NCBI RefSeq assembly: GCF_000350225.1
Contig: NW_005179264.1
Coordinates: forward strand, 21,467 to 85,466
Length of the DNA: 64,000 bases
Reading direction: 5' to 3'
Source: Chondrus crispus
Lineage: Eukaryota; Rhodophyta; Florideophyceae; Gigartinales; Gigartinaceae
In this document: one piece after another, positions 9,551-19,312 of the stretch
Layout: each line of letters begins with the position of its first letter
How positions within the stretch are numbered: position 1 is the stretch's first letter
Program-made: the position numbers and the translations under genes
The notes under the pieces: generated by a model
Seen by the model: only the letters and a program-made list of their open reading frames with translations
The model's database searches: none
Told to the model about the DNA's origin: nothing

Positions 9551-11357
9551 AGTTTTAATCCCGAAGCGTGCGTCGTCTGTCTGACCGAATACGGCAACAA
9601 AATCAATATTACCTTACCGCCCCGTTTTCTAGTCATTTTTCATGAAATTGCAACTTGTGAAAACAATGTCATCCATGACGGCGTGTCTGTCACAGAAGTG
9701 CTGGGCTCGTGATTCTCTCATCAAGTTTGCACAGCTCTGAAAGCCCACTTCTCTACAATTTTGCTATATCAGGCGGATAGGCTATGGGGTTCACGCTTTC
9801 ATCATACAGGCAGCGCAGACTGATTGTCTTATTGGAACACATTTATTGGTACAGCACCGCAGAACTGTAGTTCTGGACATGATCTTCACCTCTGTTCTCG
9901 ACCTGAACATCCATATGTATTCTTGAAGTTTAAGTGGAAATAGAGTATTTCCCGTGTGACGTTTATAATAGCATCTTGGTGGAGAGGAAGAATACACCCT
10001 AGACGAGACAACAAGTGCACCGGGTAGAAAGGCTGGTGTTTTCCACATTGGTGTATGCGGGAGCTGGGGAGAGATTTTATCTTCGAGAATGGACATGGAT
10101 GAAGAGGGCCATGCATAGATAACGCTGATAGGAAGAAAAGGCGTAAAACGTCGCAAAACATTGGTGCATATGAATGGGACACAGTGCTTTAGACTTTGGA
10201 GAAAAGCCCTTTTTATAACTGTGTTCCGTTTTCCCGCCAGGGTCTCTGTTCATAGACACGGACAGTGCGAATACGCATGGATGCAGAATATAAATGAATT
10301 CTGTATTGATTTAGAATGGGTGGGCATTGAAGGAAGACGATTTACAATTCGAAAGTGTTTGCGGGAAGTTGAGGAATACAATTACAAGCCACCCTGAACA
10401 CAGTGAACTAAGATCAGTGGCGTTACCGGTGAGGCACGTCACCAGAAGTGTTTTTCACGTGAGGATGCATGTTCAGGAGATGCAGCCGGAGACTGTGCCG
10501 TTCGACGGGGCAGGATTCTCATGAAGTTCGGTTGTCCATTCATAAAAGGACATCGCAGTAGACGATGTTGTCTCTGGGGCGGGAATCCGTGTGAGCTTCT
10601 TTTAAACACAGCATTGTACAGTTGTAGGCAAAGGTAGGGAGGGTGAAGATATTTGAGCCCACAGCGTTTGTACAGTATGGGCCTTCATAGTTGGTGGTGT
10701 CAACCGCGGAGTAGTGCGGCGAGCTCTTCACGCAATCTGAGGGTGCCATGATGTAGTTTCAAATTACAGTAGTTACACTCACAGCATGTAACCCTACACA
10801 ACGTGAATGATGATTGGTTAGCCGAAACGACGTTTGTAAGTATGAGAGGAATCGGACCATTGCGTAACCGGTTCGGTTATCTGCTGCAATCTTGCATTTC
10901 AATTGGGAGGAAGGACACCTGGCGGAGATCGATTGGATATATCAATAGAGGGATTTGTTGCAAATGGCGCATCGAGACTGCGCCGTGGCCGCACAAGCAA
11001 GCAATGCCACAGAGACCAAGTCGCATGGGTGGATGGCATCCACTGGATGCGTGCCACTGCCTTGAGTCCACAGTGACCGCCGATCCGACGTTGTCTGGTC
11101 CCTTGTCCCCATTCATCTGCTCCTGTACCTTGTACCTCCCTGTTCTGCATCAGGTCTCGTTGAACGGCTGCTTTTTCCACTGTCGCATCCGTCGGGCTCT
11201 TACTACTTAGTTCTCATGTATTTCCGTTGTCTCTCGAACGGTTAACAACACCTCCGCCCCTCCCTCCTGCACCGTCCCCCCGCTCCACTTTGTCGTCCCC
11301 CCTCTCCGTCCTACCCCTGCGTCTCAATCGCGGACCGCAATTGCTGACAACCGAGTC
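9551..11357. other. Intergenic, upstream of the ABC transporter
   Basis: Short frames only, none with convincing composition. The last 120 bases before 11358 are pyrimidine-rich (CCTCCGCCCCTCCCTCC type), a likely 5' leader or core promoter of the transporter. Nothing else stands out. Confidence 0.5.
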
Positions 11358-14300
11358 ATGGCGGACGATGTCACGGCCCAGCCGGCCTCTCCCGCTCTCA
11401 AACCTGATAAGGGTAACCCAGATGTGGACGGCGAGCGCCGACCATGTCCGGAAGCCAGCGCAAATTGGATTTCCCATATCTTCTTAGGGTGGGTCTTCTC
11501 CCTCGTCTACAACGGATGGAAGAAGCCTTTGCTAGACGACTATCTCTGGGAGCTTCGCGATTTCGAACGCGGCAGCGCAACCACCACCGCTCTCACCAAA
11601 AATTGGCACAACGTCTTAGACGAAGAAAAACCAAAAAACAGACTCTTCTCCGCTATCTTTCGCACTAATAGACGCAAATTGTTCATCTCGGCAATCTTCA
11701 AAGCCATTGAGCTCTCACTTGCCACCTTACAGCCTGTCCTCATCAACAAACTCTTGGTCTTCAATGAGAGTGATGAACCCATCGGCGTGGGCCTTGCATG
11801 GGCCTTCGCCCTCCTCCTCACCCCTGTCATTCGAACTATTTTCGAAAACCACTACTTTATGAAAGTCATGCGTACCGGTATGCGCGTTCGCTCTAGTTTG
11901 CAAGGGACGATCTATGAAAAGAGTCTCCATATAAGTCCGTCAGCGAGGGCTAATTCTTCCCTTGGCGAAATTGTCAACCTTATGCAGCTTGATACTCAGA
12001 GGATTGGAGACTTCTTTCAGTTTTCCAATCAGCTGTGGGCCTCACCCGTGCAGATCATTGTGACCGTTGCACTACTGTACAACTTCATTGGCGTCTCGGC
12101 TGTGATCGGTTTGGTCGTTACCATGGCGACGCTACCGGCACAGTCCATGCTCATGTCAGCTATGATAAAGTTGAGAAAAGAAAGTCTCGGCATTACTGAC
12201 CGCCGTGTCAAGCTAATGAATGAGATTCTACAAGGTATCAAGGCCGTCAAGTTTTACGCATGGGAAGAACCGTTTTCTGTCGCGGTGGAGGACGAGCGGA
12301 AACAGGAGCTAAAGAAACTTTCCGGAACAATTTGGCTCCGCTCTACCTTTATGGCAATTATGATGGCTATTCCGAGTATTATTGCAGTTATCACCTTTGC
12401 TTTCTTCAATGGTGTCTTCGGCGAAGAGTTGAATCCAGCCCGTATCTTTACCGGTCTAGCACTGCTCAACCAGCTACGGCTTCCAGTCATGATGCTTCCG
12501 ATGACTATTAACAGCTTGATTGACGCACGAATTGGAGTAAAGCGTATTGAGCGGTTCTTGGACCTGGAAAACACTGAAAATTACTCACGTGAAGATCCTC
12601 AAAAGAAAGACACTGCTCTAGATGAGCGTCGCGAAGACGTTGACAGCGCCTCTAGTTCTGACTCCTCGGAATCCCGTCCTGGATCTATCCGAATCAAAAA
12701 CGGGGAATTTGAGTGGGGTGAAATGCAATCCGAACCGAGCGCCACTGAAAAGAAGGGCTGGTTGAGTAAGTGCATTCCTGGCCTTGCCAAGAAGAAGGGG
12801 GTACCTGAAACGACGGAACAGCGGGTTGAATCTCAGCCAACTGCGGCTCTGTCGAACGAAAAAAATACATCCAGGCGCGGGGCTGTTCTTCGCAACATTA
12901 GCGTGAGTGCCAAAGGCGGAGAACTGGTCGCCGTGGTTGGTCGTGTTGGCTCAGGAAAGTCATCCCTCGTTCATGCGATATTAGGCGAGATGCTCAAGGT
13001 GGAAGGTGATGTCCAAGTAGACGGCAAGATCGCCTATGTGGCACAAACTGCTTGGATTTTCAATGAAACCCTCCGAAATAACATTCTCTTCGGCAAAGAA
13101 TTCGATGAGGCACAGTATCGTAGAGCTGTAACTGTGTCAGCTCTTCAGCAAGATATTGATGCTCTTCCAGGTGGGGACATGACTGCGATTGGGGAGAAGG
13201 GGATTAACCTTTCGGGAGGTCAGAAGCAGCGAGTCAGCATTGCGAGGGCTGTCTACGCCGACACCGATGTGTACCTCTTCGACGATCCGTTGTCAGCTCT
13301 CGATGCCCATGTCGGTCAAGAGGTTTTCAAGCAATGCATTTCGAAAGCAGGTGCACTGGGCCATCGGCTGAGAATTCTCATTACCAACCAGGTGCAGGTG
13401 TTGCCTGAATGTGATAAGGTGATCTTTCTAGAAGATGGGGAAATACGAGCACAGGGGACTTTTGCAGAGCTCGCGTCGTCCAACGCATCCTTCCAGCAAC
13501 TAATCGATGAACAGGAGAAAGGTGACAACTCAAAGAACAAGGATGCTCCGCCATCGGAGTCTCAGTCGGACACAAATGAGATGTCCGTCGGTGCGAATTC
13601 GGTATCGCAGTCAGCCGTGGTATCGAAAGACCAGGGGAACGATGATGGAAGCAAGGACGAAAAAGCGGGGACAACACTGATGCAGTCGGAAGAGCGAAAG
13701 ACTGGCAACGTAGTCACCGGGGCGTACTACCAGTACGCACGTGCTTGCGGAGGAGTCCTGCATTTCATTTTGCTTCTTGTCTTTTGGTGTGTTACGGTGG
13801 CAATGTCAGTGATTGTCAATTGGTGGTTGGTCTACTGGGCAGATGAAACCGCCGCTGGAACTGAGCGCCCCTTGGTTTTTTTCCTGGGTATCTACTTCGC
13901 GCTTGCATTCGGGTATGCTATTCTTGTATTGATTCGTGGGATTTGGTTCTTGTCTCTTGCTCTTGTGGCGTCGCGCAAGTTACAATCGAGCATGTTACAA
14001 TCTGTGCTTCATGCACCGATGGCTTTCTTCGACACCACACCGATCGGCCGAATTATTTCCCGCTTTTCTCGAGATGTCAGTGTTCTCGACGAATTGCTCC
14101 CGCAGTTTTTCCAGCAGATGCTGTCAACTGTCCTTAACCTTATCGCATCTTACGTGTTCATTGGTACTATTCTTCCTATCTTTTTTGCTGCGGCAATTCC
14201 TATAACGATCTTGTACTTCGCCTTGCAGAGGTTTTTCAACCGCACTTCGGTTGAGTTGAAGCGATTAGACGCAATCTCAAAGTCTCCCATTTACGCACAC

Positions 14301-15497
14301 TTCTCAGAGACTCTTGGCGGTCTGAGCACGCTTCGGGCGTATGGGAAGCAGGACAAATCACGTGCAGAGAACATGAAAATGATCGATATCAATCAACGTG
14401 CATACTTCGCATGGCTTGCAGCCAACCGGTGGTTTTCTCTGTATCTCGAATTTGCAGGGTCTCTCTTGATCTTTGCGACAGCCGTTTTTAGTGTGACGGC
14501 TCCTGACAGCGTTTCGAGTGGGAACATTGGTCTAAGCCTGACGTACGCTCTTCAGGTAACAGGCATTCTTGGTTTTACGGTTCGATCGATTACTGAACTT
14601 GAAGGCCAAATGAGCTCTGTAGAACGTGCCAACTACTACAGCCACGACCTACCACAAGAGGCACCAGCGAAGCTTGATCCGAAGGACGGAGGAGGTGTTT
14701 CTGCTGATTGGCCGACACGTGGTGAGATATGCATTAAGGATGTTGAACTCCGTTACAGGGAAGGCCTAGAATTAGTGTTGAAGGGTGTGAATGTCACGGT
14801 TGGAGGAGGTCAGAAAGTAGGCGTTGTCGGAAGGACGGGCTCCGGCAAAAGCTCGCTTATGATGGCTCTGTTGCGCATGGTAGAACTGGCCAACGGTTCA
14901 ATATCTGTCGATGGCGTCAACCTTCGCAGCCTCGGGCTATCTGACCTCCGAAAGAGGATCACAATCATTCCACAAGATCCGGTAATCTTTAGCGGAACGA
15001 TTCGTTTTAATCTCGACCCGTTCAGCCAGCACTCAGACGCCGAGCTTTGGGACGCTCTCGAAAAGTCCCACATGCGAGAATTTGTGGAGGCTTTCGATGA
15101 CGGACTTGACGCAAAGGTGTCTGAGTATGGAGAGAACTTGTCAGCCGGCCAACGTCAAGTCATCTGTTTGACGCGAGCGTTACTGAGAAATTCGAAGATT
15201 CTCATCCTCGATGAGGCTAGTAGTTCGCTCGACATGGAGACAGACCGCCTGATCCAGGAAACTATTCGAACGCATCTGAAAGACGCAACGATTCTCACTA
15301 TCGCGCACAGGTTGTCCACCCTTGCTGATTACGACAAAATTATATTAATGGAAAATGGAATGGTAGCTGAGTTTGGCAGTCCCGCGGGATTGCTTGAGGA
15401 CTCGAGAGGCAAGTTCACAGCTCTTGTCAACGCTCTGGGACCCGCGGGAAGTAACAGGTTTAGAGAACAGGTCGCATCAGGAGGCCAAAGACGATAG
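11358..15497 (+). CDS. ABCC-type full ABC transporter (MRP-like)
   Basis: A 1379-residue intronless protein with two transmembrane domains and two nucleotide-binding domains, pumping organic anions or conjugates across a membrane (vacuolar or plasma membrane by family analogy). The N-terminus has the ABCC pattern (GWVFSLVYNGWKKPL, DLW-like DDYLWEL) and lacks the extra TMD0 of long MRPs. NBD1: Walker A GRVGSGKSS near residues 528-536, signature LSGGQKQR near 617, Walker B YLFDDPLSALD near 639, with Asp in place of the catalytic Glu, as is usual in ABCC NBD1. NBD2: GRTGSGKSS near 1157, LSAGQRQ near 1260, LILDEASSSLD near 1281, with Glu present. So site 2 should hydrolyse ATP and site 1 is degenerate. 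The linkers (about 420-510 and 710-780) are charged and probably disordered. The ATG follows a pyrimidine-rich leader. The substrate cannot be inferred. Confidence 0.95.
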   Translation: MADDVTAQPASPALKPDKGNPDVDGERRPCPEASANWISHIFLGWVFSLVYNGWKKPLLDDYLWELRDFERGSATTTALTKNWHNVLDEEKPKNRLFSAIFRTNRRKLFISAIFKAIELSLATLQPVLINKLLVFNESDEPIGVGLAWAFALLLTPVIRTIFENHYFMKVMRTGMRVRSSLQGTIYEKSLHISPSARANSSLGEIVNLMQLDTQRIGDFFQFSNQLWASPVQIIVTVALLYNFIGVSAVIGLVVTMATLPAQSMLMSAMIKLRKESLGITDRRVKLMNEILQGIKAVKFYAWEEPFSVAVEDERKQELKKLSGTIWLRSTFMAIMMAIPSIIAVITFAFFNGVFGEELNPARIFTGLALLNQLRLPVMMLPMTINSLIDARIGVKRIERFLDLENTENYSREDPQKKDTALDERREDVDSASSSDSSESRPGSIRIKNGEFEWGEMQSEPSATEKKGWLSKCIPGLAKKKGVPETTEQRVESQPTAALSNEKNTSRRGAVLRNISVSAKGGELVAVVGRVGSGKSSLVHAILGEMLKVEGDVQVDGKIAYVAQTAWIFNETLRNNILFGKEFDEAQYRRAVTVSALQQDIDALPGGDMTAIGEKGINLSGGQKQRVSIARAVYADTDVYLFDDPLSALDAHVGQEVFKQCISKAGALGHRLRILITNQVQVLPECDKVIFLEDGEIRAQGTFAELASSNASFQQLIDEQEKGDNSKNKDAPPSESQSDTNEMSVGANSVSQSAVVSKDQGNDDGSKDEKAGTTLMQSEERKTGNVVTGAYYQYARACGGVLHFILLLVFWCVTVAMSVIVNWWLVYWADETAAGTERPLVFFLGIYFALAFGYAILVLIRGIWFLSLALVASRKLQSSMLQSVLHAPMAFFDTTPIGRIISRFSRDVSVLDELLPQFFQQMLSTVLNLIASYVFIGTILPIFFAAAIPITILYFALQRFFNRTSVELKRLDAISKSPIYAHFSETLGGLSTLRAYGKQDKSRAENMKMIDINQRAYFAWLAANRWFSLYLEFAGSLLIFATAVFSVTAPDSVSSGNIGLSLTYALQVTGILGFTVRSITELEGQMSSVERANYYSHDLPQEAPAKLDPKDGGGVSADWPTRGEICIKDVELRYREGLELVLKGVNVTVGGGQKVGVVGRTGSGKSSLMMALLRMVELANGSISVDGVNLRSLGLSDLRKRITIIPQDPVIFSGTIRFNLDPFSQHSDAELWDALEKSHMREFVEAFDDGLDAKVSEYGENLSAGQRQVICLTRALLRNSKILILDEASSSLDMETDRLIQETIRTHLKDATILTIAHRLSTLADYDKIILMENGMVAEFGSPAGLLEDSRGKFTALVNALGPAGSNRFREQVASGGQRR

Positions 15498-15855
15498 TGG
15501 TGTTCGTATCCATTGCACAGTGTTGAGGGCAACTTCTCTTCTGTACATATTCGCAGTAAAAATGGTTTTCTACCGAGCTCAGTGGTTTAGGGAGGAGGCT
15601 AATCGCAGCCGAAGTAATGCCGTGCACGGCTACAGGTACATCTGACAAAAAAAGCATCTCTTTGAGTTTGAATCTGCTGGCTGGCGCTATACTGTACAAT
15701 TTGTGTGGCAAATACTACCTACCTTGAGCAAGACTTGACCAGTTCCCTCCGTCACGGGGTGATCTACAGTCGCATCTGCATCCGGAACTTGGTGTGAATA
15801 TCGTGCAAGAACTTTGGGCAGACCGTCTCAACATCTGCGCCAACACCCCATGAAT
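15498..15855. other. Convergent intergenic spacer
   Basis: Between the 3' ends of the transporter (+) and the Cys-motif protein (-). Contains ATACTGTACAA at about 15690. It should hold both 3' ends; no gene is seen. Confidence 0.5.
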
Positions 15856-16707
15856 CTACCTGAGCCCCCCCGCGCGCGTGGTTTGTCTCCTCGAGCGATT
15901 TCTGGTGCGTAGCGCAATGGCGCCATCCGTGTGCGGCTCTGTAAGGGCTCGCGCCAAACTGTCGAAGGTGAAGCAATCCGGGTCAATGTCAACCGTGGCC
16001 AAGGCGTCTGCTGCGTCGAAAGTTTCAGCGTCGTCAAAGTGGTCGACCCTTGGCATCTCCTCATCGCCCTCGCTCTCCAGCATTTCGATGTCGAGGTCGA
16101 CCGGGCTTGGTGGGTCTGGCGGCACATCCAGTCGGACGGCGACGGGAGCGGGGCGCGTGTAGCGCGCAATGGCGGGGCGCCTGGCGGTGGGGGACTCGGC
16201 CTGCTTCCTCCTTCGGCGCATCTCCAAGCGGGACTCTCGCTCGACGCGCCACTTGTGGACGTTGTCGACGGCCTTTGCGTGCGCGGGCCACTCCTTGCAC
16301 TCGGAGGCCAGGATGTCGCAGACGTAGCAGAAACAGCGCGCGCAGTAGCGCTCCTTCTTCGCGGCGCGCTGGCGCTTGAAGGCTTCGACGACACACTGGA
16401 AGCGGAAGTGCGGGTAATCGACGAGGGCGCGCACGCCGACGCGCGTGCCAACGCACTCGACGTCGGTGGGGTTGGTGGGCCTCTTGGACGGGGTTTTGTT
16501 GGGCGTTTGGGTGGGGGTTGGGTCCGCCTGCGAGAGGTCGTAGGTCTCCGAGGCGCCGCGGACGACGTGCGAGACTATTTGCAGCTCGCCGTCGGAGGGG
16601 GAGGAGGCGATGTCTGGGACGGGGAGGGAAACGCGAGGGCGCTTGCGCACAGGCGTTGGGGGTGGGGAGGAGTCAGAGGAGACGAGGTCGATTACGTCGT
16701 CGGTCAT
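15856..16707 (-). CDS. Nuclear Cys/His-motif protein with SUMO-interacting motif (RIN13-like motif)
   Basis: A 283-residue protein from the ATG at 16707. An upstream in-frame ATG would add 42 Pro-rich residues but would place the shared promoter motif inside the gene. Residues 5-14 (VIDLVSSDSS) are a textbook SUMO-interacting motif: a hydrophobic core followed by Ser/Asp. RKRPR (21-25) and RRRRK (about 165) are likely nuclear signals. The only conserved-looking core is about 86-160: a charged helix, then CARCFCYVCD, a further Cys, W, H and W. This resembles the FCYVCD...W...H...W module of plant RPM1-interacting protein 13-type proteins, likely metal binding. The acidic C-terminus is probably disordered. 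Role unknown; a SUMO-linked chromatin role is inference. Confidence 0.6.
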   Translation of the reverse strand: MTDDVIDLVSSDSSPPPTPVRKRPRVSLPVPDIASSPSDGELQIVSHVVRGASETYDLSQADPTPTQTPNKTPSKRPTNPTDVECVGTRVGVRALVDYPHFRFQCVVEAFKRQRAAKKERYCARCFCYVCDILASECKEWPAHAKAVDNVHKWRVERESRLEMRRRRKQAESPTARRPAIARYTRPAPVAVRLDVPPDPPSPVDLDIEMLESEGDEEMPRVDHFDDAETFDAADALATVDIDPDCFTFDSLARALTEPHTDGAIALRTRNRSRRQTTRAGGLR

Positions 16708-16965
16708 TGTGGACGTAAGGAGAGAGTCGGAGGGCGGATGAGGGCGGAGGTAGCAAGTGGGGGGTGTCAGAGTCGGAAGAGGGCGGGGTTGTCGACGCAG
16801 ACGAAAAACGAAATAGTGAGCTGTACTGTACACGTGTACGTTGAGGCAGACATTGCGGCCTCTTTGTGATGCGCTTCACGTGTATGACGTAAGGAATGAG
16901 AAACTCAAAGCGTCCGTATACTCGACATCATTTCCGTCTCCTCGGCATCTCTTCGCCTTCCGACA
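16708..16965. promoter_or_regulatory. Divergent promoter (Cys-motif gene / EMC8)
   Basis: 258 bases between two head-to-head genes. Holds TACTGTACACGTG at 16824-16836 (GTACTGTAC fused to CACGTG), a second CACGTG at 16877-16882 and a TGACGT at 16885-16890. The 13-bp composite also occurs in the gypsy A LTR at 7671-7683. Assignment as a shared promoter is inferred from gene layout. Confidence 0.55.
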
Positions 16966-17592
16966 ATGACCGCTCCCTTCGCCCTCGCCGACACGGCCTA
17001 CCTCACAATAATCAAACACCTCGCCAAGTATCTGCACGCCATCAGCGGCCTGCTACTCGGCCCGCCGACCTCCCCCGTGCGCATCACCTGCGCCCTCCCC
17101 GTCGCCCATTCCTCGCTCGCCATCGCCACGACCCCTTTAACCGAGACTGCCCTTCTTCTCGCAGAGCGCCGCGCCGCGCAGCTCAATCTCCGCGTCGTCG
17201 GCGCATACTTCGGAAACGACCTCGCCGAGGACACAAGCATCGGTGTCTTTCCCACCCGATTGGCAGACGCCGTCCGTGCGCATTTTGAGGGCGCGTGCTT
17301 GCTCATGATTCACCCGCCGAGTTTGCATCCAGATGTCAGGAAAGGCGAACACTGCTTTCGCGTTTGCGCCATACCCGAGGGGGAGACCGGGACCTGGGCA
17401 AAGGCTACCAAGCCCAAGGAGAGCCTGCACGTTTCGCAGGAGGCCTTGAAAGGGGCAGATCTCCTTCTAAGCGGCGACGCGTCTGTGCATGAAGTAGTCG
17501 ATTTCGAGGATCACTGCCTCGATCCGAAAACCGATTGGCTCAGTCACCACATCCACATCGATTCCACCGGTGGCGAGCGCTGCGCTTCGTGA
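16966..17592 (+). CDS. EMC8: ER membrane protein complex subunit 8/9 (EMC8/9 family)
   Basis: A 208-residue protein, the usual family length. The N-terminus has the EMC8/9 pattern: AYLTIIKHLAKY followed by GLLLG, then a core with ITCALPVAH, an AERRAAQLNLRVVGAYFGND strand-helix and a C-terminal block VVDFEDHCLDPKTDWLSH that is diagnostic of the family. EMC8/9 is a soluble MPN-fold-like subunit on the cytosolic face of the ER membrane protein complex, which inserts tail-anchored and multi-pass proteins. The fold lacks the JAMM metalloprotease residues, as in known homologues. It shares a short promoter with the minus-strand neighbour and ends 53 bases from the SET gene, tail to tail. Confidence 0.9.
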   Translation: MTAPFALADTAYLTIIKHLAKYLHAISGLLLGPPTSPVRITCALPVAHSSLAIATTPLTETALLLAERRAAQLNLRVVGAYFGNDLAEDTSIGVFPTRLADAVRAHFEGACLLMIHPPSLHPDVRKGEHCFRVCAIPEGETGTWAKATKPKESLHVSQEALKGADLLLSGDASVHEVVDFEDHCLDPKTDWLSHHIHIDSTGGERCAS

Positions 17593-17645
17593 CACCAAAT
17601 AGGGAATCCGATGCCGCTTGTAGGAGTGGGGTTGCCTGCCTAGGT

Positions 17646-18965
17646 CTAGCTGCTCATGTTGCCCGACAGCGCTTCCACTGCGTCGAGCGTCGCCGTCAGA
17701 ATCGCCCGCTGCCCACTCACATACACGTTGCACGAGGACAGGAATGAGTCCCCCTCGCCCCTCTGTCCGTCTTCTTCCACAATCCTCTCAAACCCATTCA
17801 TCATTGACTTGACGAGCCTCCGTAGTTCATTCAGCATGGCGCTTTCGTTCCTGGCGCTGATGGGCTTTCCGAAATCCGCCGTGCTAACAGAGAGCGATGT
17901 CGTCTCGCTGCTGTCCAGTAACAAAAGTCGTGTCGAAGCCACCAGACCATTTGGTAGGGGATCTTTGATCGTGAGCTTGTGATCCACGTCCAAATCCATG
18001 GGGCGGAGATTGAGGAAGAGCATTTTTAACGTAAACAGCTGTGACTGGTCCTCTTCCGGAATGGATAGTGAGAGTAGAACAGAATCGGCGGGGTTAGACG
18101 GCATAGCAAAGCCGTAGTGAAGGAGCAGTTGCCAGTTGGGCAATGCGCCGTATGAAATGCATATTTCTTCCCCTTGCCGAACTAGCCGGTCACCGACGTG
18201 AAGCTCTAAGCCGAGGTCCGATACGTTTCGGTCCACCACAGACTCCGGAGAGTCGACGGCGATCCACCCGCGAGCTTTTGCGTTTCGACATTCAGATTCG
18301 ACTGGCTGGTGATTCGCCATGTCGGCGAACGGAGCTAGCATAGTTACGGACTCGATTTTGAACGCCCGGCTTTCGATGACAGCATGTGCGCGCATAAAAG
18401 TTTCAAATGTGCAAAAATCCGCCGGATAGGTTTCGGGTAGGCGATTGACGGCGTAAGGAAGAAACCACTCCTTGTACATTTCGTCTATCTCTCCTCGTAG
18501 TGTATGTACGAGAGGCAGAACCGTCGTTCCTGAAAGTAAGTCGGTAACATCTTCCAAATCTATGCAAAGCGGCGTCGTAAAACGCGTTGGAAGTGAATCG
18601 AACCAAACTTTCCACCCGCTCGCGTCTCGCTTTGCAAGCTCCGCCAGAAGAAATAGTAAAATCGCAGCAGCATCGCTAAGGGCATCCGGTAGACGTTCGT
18701 GGACTTGATCTGCTTCAACGGCAGACAATACTGTTTCAACATGAGGTGCTCGACGTGCTGATATTGATGTAATCAACATAGATGGTGGTATACGAACAAT
18801 TGGAGACCCAGGCTGTATGTCGCTGGTAGCATACAGGCCTCTTTGGCCAGGGATGGATTCTTTAACCTCCACATTCGCAATGTAGGCCCCGCGCTGCAAT
18901 AATGATGCCCGCAATGCATTAATTGCTGACGCGCATGGCGCCTGGCCCTGCCTTGACACAACCAT
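17646..18965 (-). CDS. SET-domain protein methyltransferase (SETD3 / Rubisco LSMT family)
   Basis: 439 residues from the ATG at 18965. The frame stays open to 19202, adding 79 basic residues that could be an organelle targeting peptide, but that leaves only 110 bases to the CSN4 start and puts the promoter motif in the coding region. SET motifs: RGLYA (42-46) for SAM binding, ESRAFKI (198-204), ADMANHQ (214-220) matching the D-x-x-NH motif, GEEICISYG (265-273) with the catalytic-region Tyr, and NWQLLLHYGF (277-286). The C-terminal 150 residues fit the Rubisco-LSMT substrate-binding helical domain. Members methylate Lys on Rubisco or aldolase, or His on actin (SETD3). Which substrate applies cannot be decided here. 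Confidence 0.85.
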   Translation of the reverse strand: MVVSRQGQAPCASAINALRASLLQRGAYIANVEVKESIPGQRGLYATSDIQPGSPIVRIPPSMLITSISARRAPHVETVLSAVEADQVHERLPDALSDAAAILLFLLAELAKRDASGWKVWFDSLPTRFTTPLCIDLEDVTDLLSGTTVLPLVHTLRGEIDEMYKEWFLPYAVNRLPETYPADFCTFETFMRAHAVIESRAFKIESVTMLAPFADMANHQPVESECRNAKARGWIAVDSPESVVDRNVSDLGLELHVGDRLVRQGEEICISYGALPNWQLLLHYGFAMPSNPADSVLLSLSIPEEDQSQLFTLKMLFLNLRPMDLDVDHKLTIKDPLPNGLVASTRLLLLDSSETTSLSVSTADFGKPISARNESAMLNELRRLVKSMMNGFERIVEEDGQRGEGDSFLSSCNVYVSGQRAILTATLDAVEALSGNMSS

Positions 18966-19312
18966 GTTATGGGAATCAGTTAAGTTCAGTTGCTGTGCAA
19001 AGTCAGATGAAGGGTGTGGACGACTTGCGTAGCAGGTCACGATAGGGATGAGGGAGCTTGACGATTCTTGGGATGCCCTAAAAATAGCAAACTTGTATCC
19101 TTGCCAACTATGAACACGTACTGTACATGTATTTTTCCGATTGCGGTAATTTTTATACGTACAGTATTTGTTCTGTGCTCTCTCGAACCGAAATCTTTTC
19201 ATCCGTCACCGTTTGTGTTCCAGCTCTTCGTCAGACGACGTAAACTTTTCCTTCGCTCCGCCTCCCCGTGATCAACTCGATCAACTGGACGTCTTCCCGT
19301 GGAGTACCAGAA
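18966..19312. promoter_or_regulatory. Divergent promoter (SET gene / CSN4)
   Basis: 347 bases between head-to-head starts. Contains GTACTGTAC at 19118-19126 and GTACAGTA at 19159-19166, spaced about 40 bases apart, with an AT-rich TTTTTATAC stretch between. This is the same motif class as in the 16708-16965 promoter. Confidence 0.5.

Noticed and set aside
10803-11210. 135-codon plus-strand frame upstream of the ABC transporter
   Set aside because: Composition not protein-like, no motif, and comparable frames exist on the other strand.
17646-19202. Longer start for the SET protein at 19202
   Set aside because: It would absorb the GTACTGTAC promoter motif and leave about 110 bases to the CSN4 start; a targeting-peptide role cannot be excluded.
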